A stretch of 64,000 nt of DNA, from the NCBI RefSeq assembly GCF_021869535.1, contig NW_026262581.1, positions 101,697,771-101,761,770 on the forward strand, read 5' to 3'. Of the stretch, positions 12,201-20,273 are shown piece by piece (the stretch's first letter is position 1; each line of letters starts with the position of its first letter). The notes below the pieces were generated by a model. The model was not told where the DNA came from. It did not search any database and worked only from the letters and a program-made list of their open reading frames with translations. The stretch is from Mytilus californianus. Taxonomy: Eukaryota; Mollusca; Bivalvia; Mytilida; Mytilidae. Position numbers and translations under genes: made by a program.

Positions 12201-15200
12201 CCACCTTATATTAGTTTCAACCATCTTAAACAGAACCAAATAACCTTTGTACGTACCTTGTATTGGTTTCAACCATCTTAAACAGAACCAAAGAACCTTT
12301 ATACCCACCTTGTATTGGTTTAAACCATCTTAAACAGAACCAAAAAACCTTTATACCCACCTTTTATTAGTTTCAACCATCTTAAACAGAACCAAAGAAC
12401 CTTTATACCCACGTTGTATTGGTTTCAACCATCTTAAACAGAACCAAAGAACTTTTATACCCACCTTGTATTGGTTTAAACCATCTTAAACAGAACCAAA
12501 GAACCTTTATACCTACTTTGTATTAGTTTCAACCATCTTAAATAGAACCAAAGAGCCTTTATACCTACCTTGTATTAGTGTCAACCATCTTAAACAGAAC
12601 TAAAGAACCTTTATACCTACCTTGTATTGTTTTCAACCATCTTAACCAGAACCAAAGAACCTTTATACCCACCTTGTATTATTTTCAACCATCTTAAACA
12701 GAACTAAAGAACCTTTATACCAACCTTGTATTGGTTTCAACCATCTTAAATAGAACCAAAGAACCTTTATACCCACCTTGTATTGGTTTCAACCATCGTA
12801 AAGTTTCAACCATCGTAAAAAGAACAAAAGAACCTTTATACCCACCTTGTATTGGTTTCAACCATCGTAAATAGAACCAAAGAACCTTTATACCCACCTT
12901 GTATTGGTTTCAACCATCATAAATAGAACCAAAGAACCTTTATAACCACCTTGTATTGGTTTCAACCATCTTAACCAGAACTAAAGAACCTTTATACCTA
13001 CCTTGTATTGGTTTTAACCATCTTAAATAGAATAGAACTAAAGAACCTTTATACCCACCTTGTATTGGTTTCAACCATCGTAAACAGAACTAAAGAACCT
13101 TTATACCAGCCTTGTATTAGTTTCAACCATCTTAAACAGAACCAAAGAACCTTTACACCAACCTTGTATTGTTTCCAACCATTAAATATTTCTCTGTCGC
13201 ACATATGTAACATCTGCACAATATCTGAAATACAATTTATACCTCATTCATAAAAAGCTTTCTTTAAAATCAGCCTATTTACGATTTTCTAAGTTTGAAA
13301 GAAACTTTTTTTTTTATCTTACTCTATATAGGTATTAGCTGCCGATCGAAAGACATGAGTAAGATATCTAGCCATTAGGTGCCGAACGAAACAGACATTA
13401 GTAAGAAATCTAACCCTTAGGTGACGAGGAAACAGACGTGGGTAAGTCACATACGAGTTAAATATCTTACAATGTACCTAGGGTGGTCTTATATGACGTG
13501 AGAAACAAACACAAGTAAAAATATAAACATCAGTGGACATTGAGAAAGAAACAAAAGTAAGATGTATAACCATCAGGTGATGCAAGGAACCACATGTAAA
13601 ATAGTATTTTAACAGGTGTGAAATGAACACACCCAAATATTTAGTTGTCTCAACATGAGGTGATGCGAGGTAATCTGTCATCAGCTAACATAAACAAGCA
13701 AGGATAATTAAGATGTATTATCATAAGGTAACCGCAGCAATTGTAAAAGAAAAGCAAGGAAGGTGCCTTTCCATGAGACGATGGAATAAAAACACAAATG
13801 AGAAGTACGAGAAAGTGATGTAAGGAAACAAACAGCAGTAATATATCTTACCATCAGTTGAAGCTACATCAATTGTAGTAGTAACTGGGTTGCGAGCTTC
13901 CGTGATGGGTACGTCCATTTTGATTAGTGCTAGTCTGAAACAAAAACGATCTAATTCATATTCTTATTCAATTCGTTTGTAACGACTAAGAGTGTTCCTC
14001 GCAGTCGTAGATGACGTTGACGTTTTCCCTATAAACTAATATTCAACAGTCACGAATATCAGTTTTCCTGATCCGTTAACATCTCGCCAGAAAACTCAAT
14101 TTGCAACAGTAAAACAAACGATTGACATCGGCAAGTATACACATATATATATACACACATATGTACAGTTATTCCTTAATTAATGTAAAAAATCAAAATA
14201 GATTGCACAAAAGAAATTTTTCTGGACATCCATAATTATTTAAGGATATCCTGATTTTGAATTATGAGGTCCTGAAATATTTCAGGAGGTGCTCAATGAT
14301 TTATGGATATCCGTATTTGGAATTATGGAGATCCGGAAATATTTCAGGAGCTTCTTAAATACAATAAGTTTGACCTTATCCTAGCCTCATACGAGCATTC
14401 ACAAATCACAGTGCATGAGGCAACGCCTAAAAGACATGTTTCAGTGACATTAGATTTTTTTCTTTGTTCACATATTATGTTTTAGAGCGGTTTTTTTAAT
14501 GAAATGGGACCATTGTTGTTTGAAATGCTGCTGCATTAGCATATTCAACCGACATTAATGTTAATACATAGTCCATTGCTGTTTTTTGATTAGATAAACT
14601 TTAACAGTACTTTACAGCGGCGACATCGATTTATAAGTGTTACGTCCAAAAATATCTATATGTCAAATACCACTGAATGTAAATCTTGCATCTTCGGGTG
14701 GGGGTGGGGTACTTCTACCTTTTTGTGGTAGGGGTGAGCAGCTGAGACATTCAGTACCACACCCTTTTAATACAAATTGAATTGAATAACAAATATACAT
14801 ACCTTATCATAGATTTTTTTGATTTTTTGACATATACATAAATATATACCTAAAGCTATCATGGTTACGCTATTTCACGGAGAGACAAATAGATACCAAA
14901 TCTCTTTATTTTTATAAGACACATATCTGATGCATTTACGACTGTAATTTTAAACGCTTCTGTGAAAACAATCAACATCAGATTATTTTCAGATACTCAT
15001 GGGATCGTAAAGGGGGGCGTAGTTCCAGAAAGCGTAAAAAATTGTCCCAAGCGGACCGAGGCGAAAATTTTTTTGGACCGTTTTATGCTAAAAAGCATAT
15101 AAATCCTGAGAAACGTGATTTTTTTTTTGGGGGGGGGGGCTTATACGCCCTATCCTGGATCCGCCACTGGATACTTATGATGCAATCAGCATCCTTGTCA

Positions 15201-15314
15201 TATATTTCATCGTAATTTATCAATCTTATCATAGATCTATATTATAAAGCTCGAAAAAAATGACCTATTCCAGTGGCTAATCCCTACCACATATTACATA
15301 GGAAATGCCCCCCC

Positions 15315-15347
<33 letters not shown>

Positions 15348-16009
15348 ACCCACCCCGCGTTATTTAGGAGTAAGAGGAGAGACTGGTCGGCTCGCACTAA
15401 GAATGTTGTGATCGGGTAATGTGACATGTCTTACGTATACTGTGTACTGTTACCTAGTGTATAAGCACGTTTAAAATTCGTCTAAGCGTGTCGGCCTGGT
15501 ATATATATAAAAAGCAGGGTTAATATTCACAGCGCATTAACTTTTTTCATCCTGATATGCATGTGATATTTGCGACTGGTCGTTAAACACAATTTGTCAC
15601 CATTTAATTCCCTCCCCTTTCATGTGTTTATTTTGAAAAATAATACCAAGATCGACCTTCACTAAGTATGCATCAAATGTTTACACCTGGCTTTTAAACA
15701 AACAGTTCAGTCAATCTAAAAATTATTTTAATATATATAGTACCATAATCAGAGAGTTAAGTTATTCCTAACTAGTTTGTTGTATATACTTTTTATTTGC
15801 AAAATAATAATATGTCAATGTCACCCTATACATACCGTATATCTAAACATCACAGGAAATGAAAGGAATCTTATCTGATAGGAACAGCACAATGTTGAAT
15901 ATACACACAATTTGAATTTACCTGGGGTCATATCTGTTGAGCCCAGTATCACATTCATAGATATATGGAAGAGCAGCTAGATCTTTCTTACTTTTAAACT
16001 CGTTGTATT
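145..16009 (-). CDS. GCKR: Glucokinase regulatory protein-like (GCKR), 13 exons, partial at both ends
   Basis: In vertebrates GCKR binds and inhibits glucokinase in the nucleus and is controlled by fructose phosphates bound by its two SIS domains. Whether this mussel protein regulates a hexokinase is inference. Thirteen exons read in one continuous phase with GT-AG borders (16009-15922, 13934-13852, 13224-13163, 10398-10330, 9800-9735, 8632-8559, 8079-8013, 7578-7430, 5310-5270, 4748-4684, 2460-2339, 1039-941, 242-145). They total 1083 nt, about 361 residues. Diagnostic stretches in order are VPITEARNPVT, SGCGTSGR (first SIS sugar-phosphate loop), YLIAGRDK, GLSAPYVAGQ, LLGFNPCNLAR, ILNPVVGPE, GSSRMKSGTATK, and SYIGWDSLGV where the second SIS domain starts. 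Order and spacing match vertebrate GCKR. Bacterial MurQ etherases share the fold and the RMK.GTA motif, but the N-terminal block and the part seen of a second SIS domain favour GCKR. The first coding exon was not found, and the last quarter or more lies left of the window. Confidence 0.87.
243..940 (-). other. GCKR-like intron, no further feature seen
   Basis: AT-rich intronic sequence between exons l and m. I see no repeat array, RNA gene or coding segment. Confidence 0.7.
941..1039 (-). CDS. GCKR: GCKR-like exon l
   Basis: This 99-nt exon encodes a helical linker including VYKETSSISKLVQLAGN, aligned with the TYSQSPKIATLMKSVSTS linker between the SIS domains. It is less conserved, but its phase is exact on both sides. 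Confidence 0.83.
1575..2110. repeat. Degenerate tandem repeat in GCKR-like intron
   Basis: A motif of the form GGTGCTTTTCC..ATTGTT followed by GAGAGACTTCCAGGAAAT recurs at about 1578, 1713, 1955 and 2020 with variable spacing. The copies are diverged, so the array looks old. The rest of the intron (1040-2338) shows nothing else. Confidence 0.6.
2339..2460 (-). CDS. GCKR: GCKR-like exon k (GSSRMKSGTATK)
   Basis: This 122-nt exon encodes PEQITGSSRMKSGTATKILL and 20 more residues. It carries the R-M-K-x-G-x-A-T-K motif shared by GCKR and MurQ families. The donor is AA|GTAAAC. Confidence 0.92.
2461..3389. other. GCKR-like intron, left part
   Basis: AT-rich intron. A short stretch at about 2860-2935 resembles a dispersed mussel repeat that includes GTTGCTGTCTCATTGACGCA. 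No gene is seen. Confidence 0.5.
3390..4330. repeat. Six-copy, about 147-bp tandem repeat
   Basis: The core GAACCATGAAAATGAGGTCA recurs at about 3461, 3607, 3754, 3900, 4047 and 4202, a period of 146-155 bp. The sequence after the array (4340-4410) includes CGCCGCCGCCG and a GTCGAGCTTTC...GCAGGCTCGAC inverted pair. A related tail occurs near 34250-34330. Confidence 0.85.
4684..4748 (-). CDS. GCKR: GCKR-like exon j
   Basis: This 65-nt exon encodes VRLMENEVAENKAYILNPVV and a final Gly, equivalent to the AFVLNPAIG strand. The acceptor is TTTTGTAG and the donor GGG|GTAGGT. Confidence 0.87.
4749..5269. other. GCKR-like intron, nothing recognised
   Basis: AT-rich intron with an open frame of about 100 codons on the plus strand that shows no motif. 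Treated as non-coding. Confidence 0.6.
5270..5310 (-). CDS. GCKR: GCKR-like exon i (41-nt microexon)
   Basis: This very small exon encodes NIKIEKWDKTFLQ, equivalent to NDPIEDWSSTFRQ. It begins with one base completing the Arg codon and ends with the first base of a Val codon, fitting both neighbours. Confidence 0.85.
5345..5445 (-). mobile_element. tRNA-like SINE head (fragment)
   Basis: On the minus strand TGCCTAGCGGACAAG resembles an RNA polymerase III A box and GGTTTGATCCC a B box, spaced about as in a tRNA. The body does not fold into a convincing cloverleaf, so this is read as a tRNA-derived SINE head rather than a tRNA gene. It lies 35 bp from GCKR-like exon i. Confidence 0.4.
5477..6970. 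mobile_element. hAT-like non-autonomous DNA transposon
   Basis: The left end CAGGGGCGTAGCT and the right end AGCTACGCCCCTG are inverted copies. Both are flanked by the direct repeat TGACATG (5470-5476 and 6969-6975). CAGGGGCG termini are typical of hAT elements. The usual 8-bp duplication is one base short here because the eighth base differs. No transposase is present inside. A second element is nested at 5840-6219. The right part is GC-rich (6838-6930). Confidence 0.72.
5840..6219 (+). mobile_element. SINE-like retroposon nested in the hAT-like element
   Basis: The segment is flanked by a 12-bp direct repeat TCAACTAGCTTT (5828-5839 and 6220-6231) and ends in an (ATCA)n tail after a CACTGGACGTCAAGTTAGCA block. 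That block resembles conserved 3' ends of mollusc SINEs; an inverted relative occurs near 17740-17790. I see no clear A or B box in the left half. Confidence 0.6.
6971..7429. other. GCKR-like intron rich in ACTTACTAG motifs
   Basis: Between about 7120 and 7290 the words CTTACTAG, ACTAGTAA and variants recur many times without a strict period. No gene is seen. Confidence 0.4.
7430..7578 (-). CDS. GCKR: GCKR-like exon h (GLSAPYVAGQ)
   Basis: This 149-nt exon holds RVLFIGITCGLSAPYVAGQ and LLGFNPCNLAR. It matches vertebrate GCKR without gaps over about 50 residues and is the clearest single piece of homology in the gene. The donor is AG|GTATGT. Confidence 0.95.
7579..8012. other. GCKR-like intron, nothing recognised
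   Basis: AT-rich intron between exons g and h. No feature is seen. Confidence 0.6.
8013..8079 (-). CDS. GCKR: GCKR-like exon g
   Basis: This 67-nt exon encodes ALFTSQEAPEDDPQCGIEML and two further residues, equivalent to the acidic loop before GIEELKK in human GCKR. The acceptor is TTTTTCAG and the donor GAG|GTACAA. Confidence 0.86.
8080..8558. other. GCKR-like intron, nothing recognised
   Basis: AT-rich intron between exons f and g. No feature is seen. Confidence 0.6.
8559..8632 (-). CDS. GCKR: GCKR-like exon f
   Basis: This 74-nt exon encodes RNFNEVLRN...RYLIAGRD, matching the YLIAGGDR strand of GCKR. The acceptor could also lie 2 nt later (TTTAGAG), but only TTTAG|AGA keeps the frame. 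The donor is GATAA|GTATGT. Confidence 0.87.
8720..9080. repeat. Dispersed mussel repeats in GCKR-like intron
   Basis: 8730-8850 carries TTTGGCCTCGAGCATCACTG, which I recognise as a widespread mussel repeat. 8985-9075 (CTCATTGGCACTCATACCAC) is the inverse of the copy at 40250-40350. The remainder of the intron to 9734 shows nothing. Confidence 0.55.
9735..9800 (-). CDS. GCKR: GCKR-like exon e (first SIS loop SGCGTSGR)
   Basis: This 66-nt exon encodes KPGGMIVLSGCGTSGRIAFL plus two residues. The S-G-x-G-T-S-G-R loop is the sugar-phosphate-binding signature of the SIS1 domain. The exon is in phase 0 at both ends. Confidence 0.9.
9801..10329. other. GCKR-like intron with dispersed repeat fragment
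   Basis: 9970-10060 (TTGCCAATGAGAAAACTATC) belongs to the same dispersed family as 40250-40350 and 46515-46620. Otherwise nothing is seen. Confidence 0.5.
10330..10398 (-). CDS. GCKR: GCKR-like exon d
   Basis: This 69-nt, 23-codon exon begins GLFHPETIATIQQISEVAVD and matches the helix before the first SIS loop. It lies immediately 3' of the minisatellite intron. The acceptor is TTTTCAG|GG and the donor AAG|GTATGC. Confidence 0.85.
10466..13183. repeat. 52-bp minisatellite spanning a splice junction, about 52 copies
   Basis: The array fills almost the whole intron between GCKR-like exons c and d. Read on the coding strand, each unit contains GGTTGAAACCAATACAAG followed by GTGGGT or GTAGGT. 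This copies the end of exon c (GGTTGGAAACAATACAAG) plus its 5' splice site. The first unit overlaps exon c itself (13163-13183). Units vary by a few bases. Two insertions break the period, near 12797 and 13026. Variant units (CCGATTT) recur every 156 bp between 10557 and 11025, and a 16-unit block recurs at a spacing of 832 bp. Confidence 0.95.
13163..13224 (-). CDS. GCKR: GCKR-like exon c; its donor seeds the minisatellite
   Basis: This 62-nt exon encodes IVQMLHMCDREIFNGWKQYK, equivalent to IVRLLGQCDAEIFQE in vertebrate GCKR. The last 18 bases and the donor AAG|GTTGGT are the edge copy of the 52-bp tandem repeat that fills the following intron. Confidence 0.83.
13300..13860. repeat. Degenerate repeat related to the exon b splice donor
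   Basis: On the minus strand, units of roughly 40-55 bp have the pattern CACCTGATGGTTAGATATCT-TACT-TGTCTGTTTC. Copies are visible near 13350, 13400, 13510 and 13575, with weaker ones to 13720. The exon b end and donor (ACTGATG|GTAAGATATATTAC followed by TGTTTGTTTC) match the same pattern. The array looks like an older, decayed version of the one in the next intron. Confidence 0.6.
13852..13934 (-). CDS. GCKR: GCKR-like exon b (VPITE block)
   Basis: This 83-nt exon encodes LALIKMDVPITEARNPVTTT and a further seven residues, matching the VPITEKSNPLT block at the start of vertebrate GCKR. An internal ATG lies at 13918-13916, but the upstream exon joins in phase, so it need not be the start. The donor is GATG|GTAAGA. 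Degenerate copies of this donor region recur downstream in the intron. Confidence 0.82.
13935..15921. other. GCKR-like intron a-b
   Basis: A short duplicated segment at 14240-14350 shares GAAATATTTCAGGAG and TTGGAATTATG-type words. Homopolymer runs occur at 15121-15140 (T then G) and 15308-15357 (C). No coding segment is seen. Confidence 0.5.
15308..15357. repeat. Poly-C tract
   Basis: About 50 bases, nearly pure C with a few A. On the coding strand of GCKR this is a G-run able to form G-quadruplex structure. The length is likely polymorphic. Confidence 0.9.
15922..16009 (-). CDS. GCKR: GCKR-like exon a (most upstream found)
   Basis: This 88-nt exon lies between a TTTCAG acceptor and an AG|GTAAAT donor. 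It encodes an N-terminal stretch including DLAALPYIYECDTGLNRYDP. It begins with the last two bases of a split codon, so at least one further 5' coding exon must exist; none is recognisable up to the LINE at 18 kb. This part is poorly conserved in the family and is accepted because its phase joins exactly to the next exon. Confidence 0.7.
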
Positions 16010-17240
16010 CTGAAACAGAAACTCATTTTAAATTGTCTTTTTTATTGTGTATCCTATATATATAACAATCATGATTAACCTCAGTTAATTTACTCAGAAG
16101 TATTGCTACATCTCAAAAGTACCATTAAAGATATTGTTATGCAAAGAATGAATTTTTAACAAACTGAATCATTTCTAGTGGATTCATTTGATTCCTAAAT
16201 CGCCTAGGATAGTCTTCTTAAAAATGCAACAATCATGATTTTTCACCTTTTAATTGACCCAAAAGTAAAAATCAGAAAAAAAACCAGAGCCTAGGTGCCA
16301 CACTGACTAAACCCGATGAAGTTGACATCAACGTTGCTTCGTTACATTGTCATGCTGAAACGTTGGATCAACGTTGAATTATATAGGTTGAAAATGAAAG
16401 TTCATTTCAACGTTGAAAATTCACAGTTGATGCGACGTTGAGAATGTTGAAAATTAGTCTATGGCGTATGATCAAAGTAAGGGTAATAACCTGCTGCTGT
16501 TTAATAATATTACTATGTTGTGGCATAAAGGAATGATAAAATGTCCCCATACAGTAATCTGCCTTGTAGTATTTGAGAATAATATCTTTACAGCTACTGT
16601 AAATTCGGAAATTATTGCAATGTTTCTATTATTGTGAAAAATTCGACAGGGTTGTAAGCGCAATAATTTAAATATCGCATATCGGATTTTTATATATGAA
16701 TGAAGCAGGATTTTTCTCAGTATCGCAAAAATAATAATTGCATCATGCATCAAGTTTGGTCAAAAATGACAAAATGGCAATAAGAATAAGAATATAAGAA
16801 TAGCTTTATTTGTCAATCTCGACGCCCATGAAGAGCAGAATAATAAATACAAATAATGATATATACATATGATTAATATTGATTTTATTGATTACAGTGA
16901 TGAAAAAACAAATAACAAAAACATTTATCATGGTCTATAAAAGACTTGTAATCATGTACAATGTCAAGTGTCAGTGACACAATTTTTTGATACGTATGCA
17001 AAACCCAGTCTTCTTTCTTATTATATACTTAATAATTCATTATATATCTAATAAAAACATACATTATAATGATTTTAAGGTATTTGACAACTAATTACAA
17101 CCAGAGAGGTCTGGAGTCCGTATAGTTTTTTTTTCTCACATTCTAAATCAAAAATTAGATTATGTATTTTTCTTGTGAACATGCATATTTGTCTTCACAT
17201 GACATAAACCAACTAAATTTTGACTTCAAATCAAGGTTTT
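16010..17240. other. Region upstream of the last GCKR-like exon found
   Basis: 16320-16450 contains repeated, partly palindromic CAACGTTGAA words of a kind common in animal genomes. 16560-16750 is a dispersed AT-rich repeat. A further 5' GCKR exon and promoter should lie upstream of 16009, but I could not identify either. Confidence 0.4.
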
Positions 17241-17453
17241 TTAAGTTGACATTTTTTTTTCAAGTTCTAAAATTATTTCTTTTCTTTTGTTTTCTAAAAT
17301 TGGGCACTGTAAGAAAAAATGTATTTCATCCTCTACATCTCTTTTACATAATTGATATAATCTCTTTTGCACCTGAAGCCCCTTATAGCGTCCAATTTCT
17401 ATTTCTAATTTATGGGCACTAATTCTGAATTTCGTTAACAAAAATAAATGCAC
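17241..17453 (-). mobile_element. LINE C-terminal fragment
   Basis: The frame reads LLTKFRISAHKLEIEIGRYK, then DVEDEIHFFLQCP. This is the cysteine/histidine tail region of a non-LTR retrotransposon ORF2 (C..C...H....C type, here with the first Cys lost). It is a short isolated remnant of a different family from the LINE at 18 kb. Confidence 0.6.
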
Positions 17454-17734
17454 GCAATTATTTTTGAATTTACAGTATCTTGAAGTATTAGAAAATAATC
17501 ATGCCAAGTTTCATAACAGGTACATAAGGTGTTGAGCATAAACTGTTTGAGGCAATCAGATAGACAAACAAGCAGTATACTGTAACGCTTCTGGTGTAAG
17601 TTGGCCAGCTCCTTCATATGTAAATAATAATACACTATAACTTTTTGTTTATGCTCCACACAATTATTTAGACAATTAGTCATTAGAAACACAAGATTGA
17701 AAGACTTCATTTATTTATTTTGAGAATCCTGACG

Positions 17735-17800
17735 ATTACAAGGATGGATGGATGGATGGATGGTTGGTTGTTTAACATCCAGTGGCAAGTCTTTGTTCTT
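17735..17800 (-). repeat. (GGAT)n and inverted SINE-type tail
   Basis: GGATGGATGGATGGATGG is followed by GTTTAACATCCAGTGGCAAG, the inverse of the CACTGGACGT-type 3' block of the retroposon at 5840-6219. It reads as the 3' end of a minus-strand SINE. Confidence 0.5.
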
Positions 17801-18083
17801 ACTCCTAAATGCTGCATGCTTGCATGCAGGAAGTCATGCAGATTCGTGAAATGTGGTTGAAAAGGCTTAATTTAAACCACTGCCCCCCGCCCCCCAATGG
17901 CAAGTTAAAACTGCACCGCCCCCCGCCCCCTTCTCAAAGTAATATTTCAACTTTGCATTAAGATCAGTTATGTATGAATGAGAAATCTGAAAAGATCCCA
18001 GAAATTTAAAAGCTAAAAAAAAATGCTGGTCAATGGTATCAGGGACTATTATACTATTAGTATATAATAGTCCCAGATGGTAA

Positions 18084-19238
18084 ACTACTCAACAGCTTGA
18101 AGATCAATTAGCACAATGCAGAGCAAGACTAGTCATAATGGAAGATACCAATAGAGACTATAGAAATACAATCAATCTACTTAGGATGCAAACAGAAGAA
18201 AGCACCATTGACAAAGGTAATTTAAAATCCTATCAACCAAATTGTAACTGTAGCAACAACTCGCAGGAGCAGACTATAAACAAAGTAGATATGATGCTGA
18301 ACAACTTCAGGCTAGAAATGGAAAATAGAGACCTAAGAATTAAACATCAAATGGAAATAAATGAATTAAGAAATAAACTGCAAATAATGGAACTACAGAA
18401 AGAACTAAGAATGTGGCAAAGACCAGGAAGTCATGAATATTATCCTTATAACCAGAATATGGATAATACTAGGAACACAAACCAACACCAAATGAGTGAT
18501 CAGCATACTGGCGTACAGCTAACAAATCAGCAATCCAGGATTCCTAATCAAGCCAATCCACTATTCATGAATCATTTGGCACCTCCACACTATAGCCAGA
18601 TACCAACAGAGCAGAGCAGAATAAATCATGGCCATATACAAGCGCCAATGTACCACAATAGCAGAATACGGGCTATACCTGCAAATGGCCAAAGCAGCCA
18701 CTATTACACTGGCTATAGAGGTATACCAACTGGCAGTATCAACACTAACATGATACAAAATGCACATTTATACAAACAGCAATATAGGATAGCTCCACAA
18801 CCTATACCACAAAATATAAATTACCACCAAGGATATAGTCAACAACAGACAAACAGAAAGGAACAAAGTCAAAGAAACATCAATAAAAGATTCTATGACC
18901 AAAGAACAAACATGCCAGTAATAGCTAAACAAAGTCAGGCAGAAGAAATTGAAAGACAAAATCAACTACAACAACAAACAAATCAGGCTGATAATATCAA
19001 CCAAGTAGATAAAGAACCAACAGAAGAAGCTAGAATGAACATCAATCTAACAAATTCAGCTACTTTGACTACCGCGAAAAATGATGAAGATAAAACCCAT
19101 ACAGAAGTAAACCATCAAGTAGAAGTCACTTCCAGAACTGGTCTTATAACAACGGCTTCTAGTGGGGACGCCCCGCTGGAAGCGGACTGCCATCAGAAGT
19201 TTCCCTCTCAAAGGGGGGGCTATATTTGGTGGTCCTAA
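18084..19238 (+). pseudogene. LINE ORF1 remnant
   Basis: From ATG 18138 the frame gives 366 codons; the same frame is open 54 nt further 5', reading TTQQLEDQLAQCRARLVI, which continues the coiled coil. Residues 55-95 (numbered from that ATG) form a charged helix (MEINELRNKLQIMELQKELR), and the middle is rich in Gln, Asn, Tyr and Pro. No zinc knuckle is seen. ORF1 proteins of this type bind element RNA. After about 19160 another frame looks like the proper continuation, to 19362. Confidence 0.7.
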
Positions 19239-19295
19239 GCATCTAAAGGGACTAGTTCAGGCTGACAATCTAGAAACAAAAGAAGATGGGAATAG

Positions 19296-20273
19296 AAAGA
19301 AACCAAATCATTTTTTAGGCAGCGGCCGATCAAACAAGATAAAAGGGAGGATATCATTATAGGTACACTCAATGTACAAAATGTGAAGTCAAACGCTCTC
19401 TATATCAAAAACTTGTTAAGGGATGTACAGGTGTTATGCATTCAAGAACACTGGCTCTTCAATGCGGAAAAGAAAATCATAGCTGAAGTTGCTGAAAATA
19501 GCGGATACATAGCTAAAAGCGTTGATGATAATGACGACCCTGATTTCAACGTATCAATGAAAAGAGGATATGGTGGAGTAGCCATAATCTGGAAAAAAGA
19601 AATTAATGAAAATATAAAGGAACTGATAGACGGTGGAAATAGAATACAAGCCATACATATTCAACAAGGAGACAAACCAATATGTCTTATAAATGTATAT
19701 ATGCCATCAGATAACAAAAATGCAGATATCGAATACAAAGACACTTTGGCTGAAATTGATGAAATGATAGAGAAATATAAAGATACACACGAAATTATAG
19801 TATGTGGAGACATGAACGGGTCACTCCATAGAAGCTCTACACCTCATGATAAAATTCTACAAACTTTCTGCAAGGCAAAATGTATAGGAAATACTGAGAA
19901 ATGCCCATTAAAAGAAACATTTTATCACCAGAATGGTAAATCGAAAGGACAAATTGATTACTTCCTCTTCAAAAGTAACTCGGAAATAATAAATAAAATC
20001 AGACAAATTGATGTCCTTGACACTGACCCAGAGAATACCTCGGACCATGTACCTGTTATTCTGACACTGATTAGCCAACTGAAAAAAGTAAGGGAAAAAG
20101 CAACAACTATCATAGCAAAACCTAAATGGACTGACTGTGACCATCAAATTTATAAGGAAATCACCAATAAAGATCTACCAAACCTCATGCAAAAATCAAA
20201 AGGAATCATTGAGCAAGATATAAGAAATCTAGAAAAATTGCTACATAAAAGAAGCGGCAATCCCAAAGTATAG
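19296..20273 (+). pseudogene. LINE AP endonuclease domain (ORF2 N-terminus)
   Basis: The frame opens after a TAG at 19293 and starts with IIIGTLNVQNVKS. Motifs in order are CIQEHWL (catalytic Glu), YGGVAIIWKK, CLINVYMPSDN, IVCGDMNGS, QIDYFLFKS and TSDHVPVIL (catalytic SDH). This is the exonuclease/endonuclease/phosphatase fold that nicks target DNA. No ATG begins this frame. It ends early at a TAG after NPKV; the natural continuation (IPKYRRKIKIKSKGKAIW) lies in another frame, so a frameshift occurred near 20263. Confidence 0.82.

Noticed and set aside
12715..12897. Minus-strand open frame of 60 codons in the minisatellite
   Set aside because: It is the translation of repeat units within a GCKR-like intron; it has no start context and no conservation other than that of the repeat.
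10466..13183. CRISPR-like array
   Set aside because: Units are contiguous without unique spacers, in an animal intron; it is a minisatellite.
13852..13918. ATG at 13918 as the start of the GCKR-like protein
   Set aside because: The upstream exon 16009-15922 joins in exact phase with plausible sequence, so the ATG is probably internal; it cannot be excluded as an alternative start.
18561..18965. Minus-strand open frames opposite LINE ORF1
   Set aside because: Shadows of the Gln/Asn-rich ORF1; they have no independent features.
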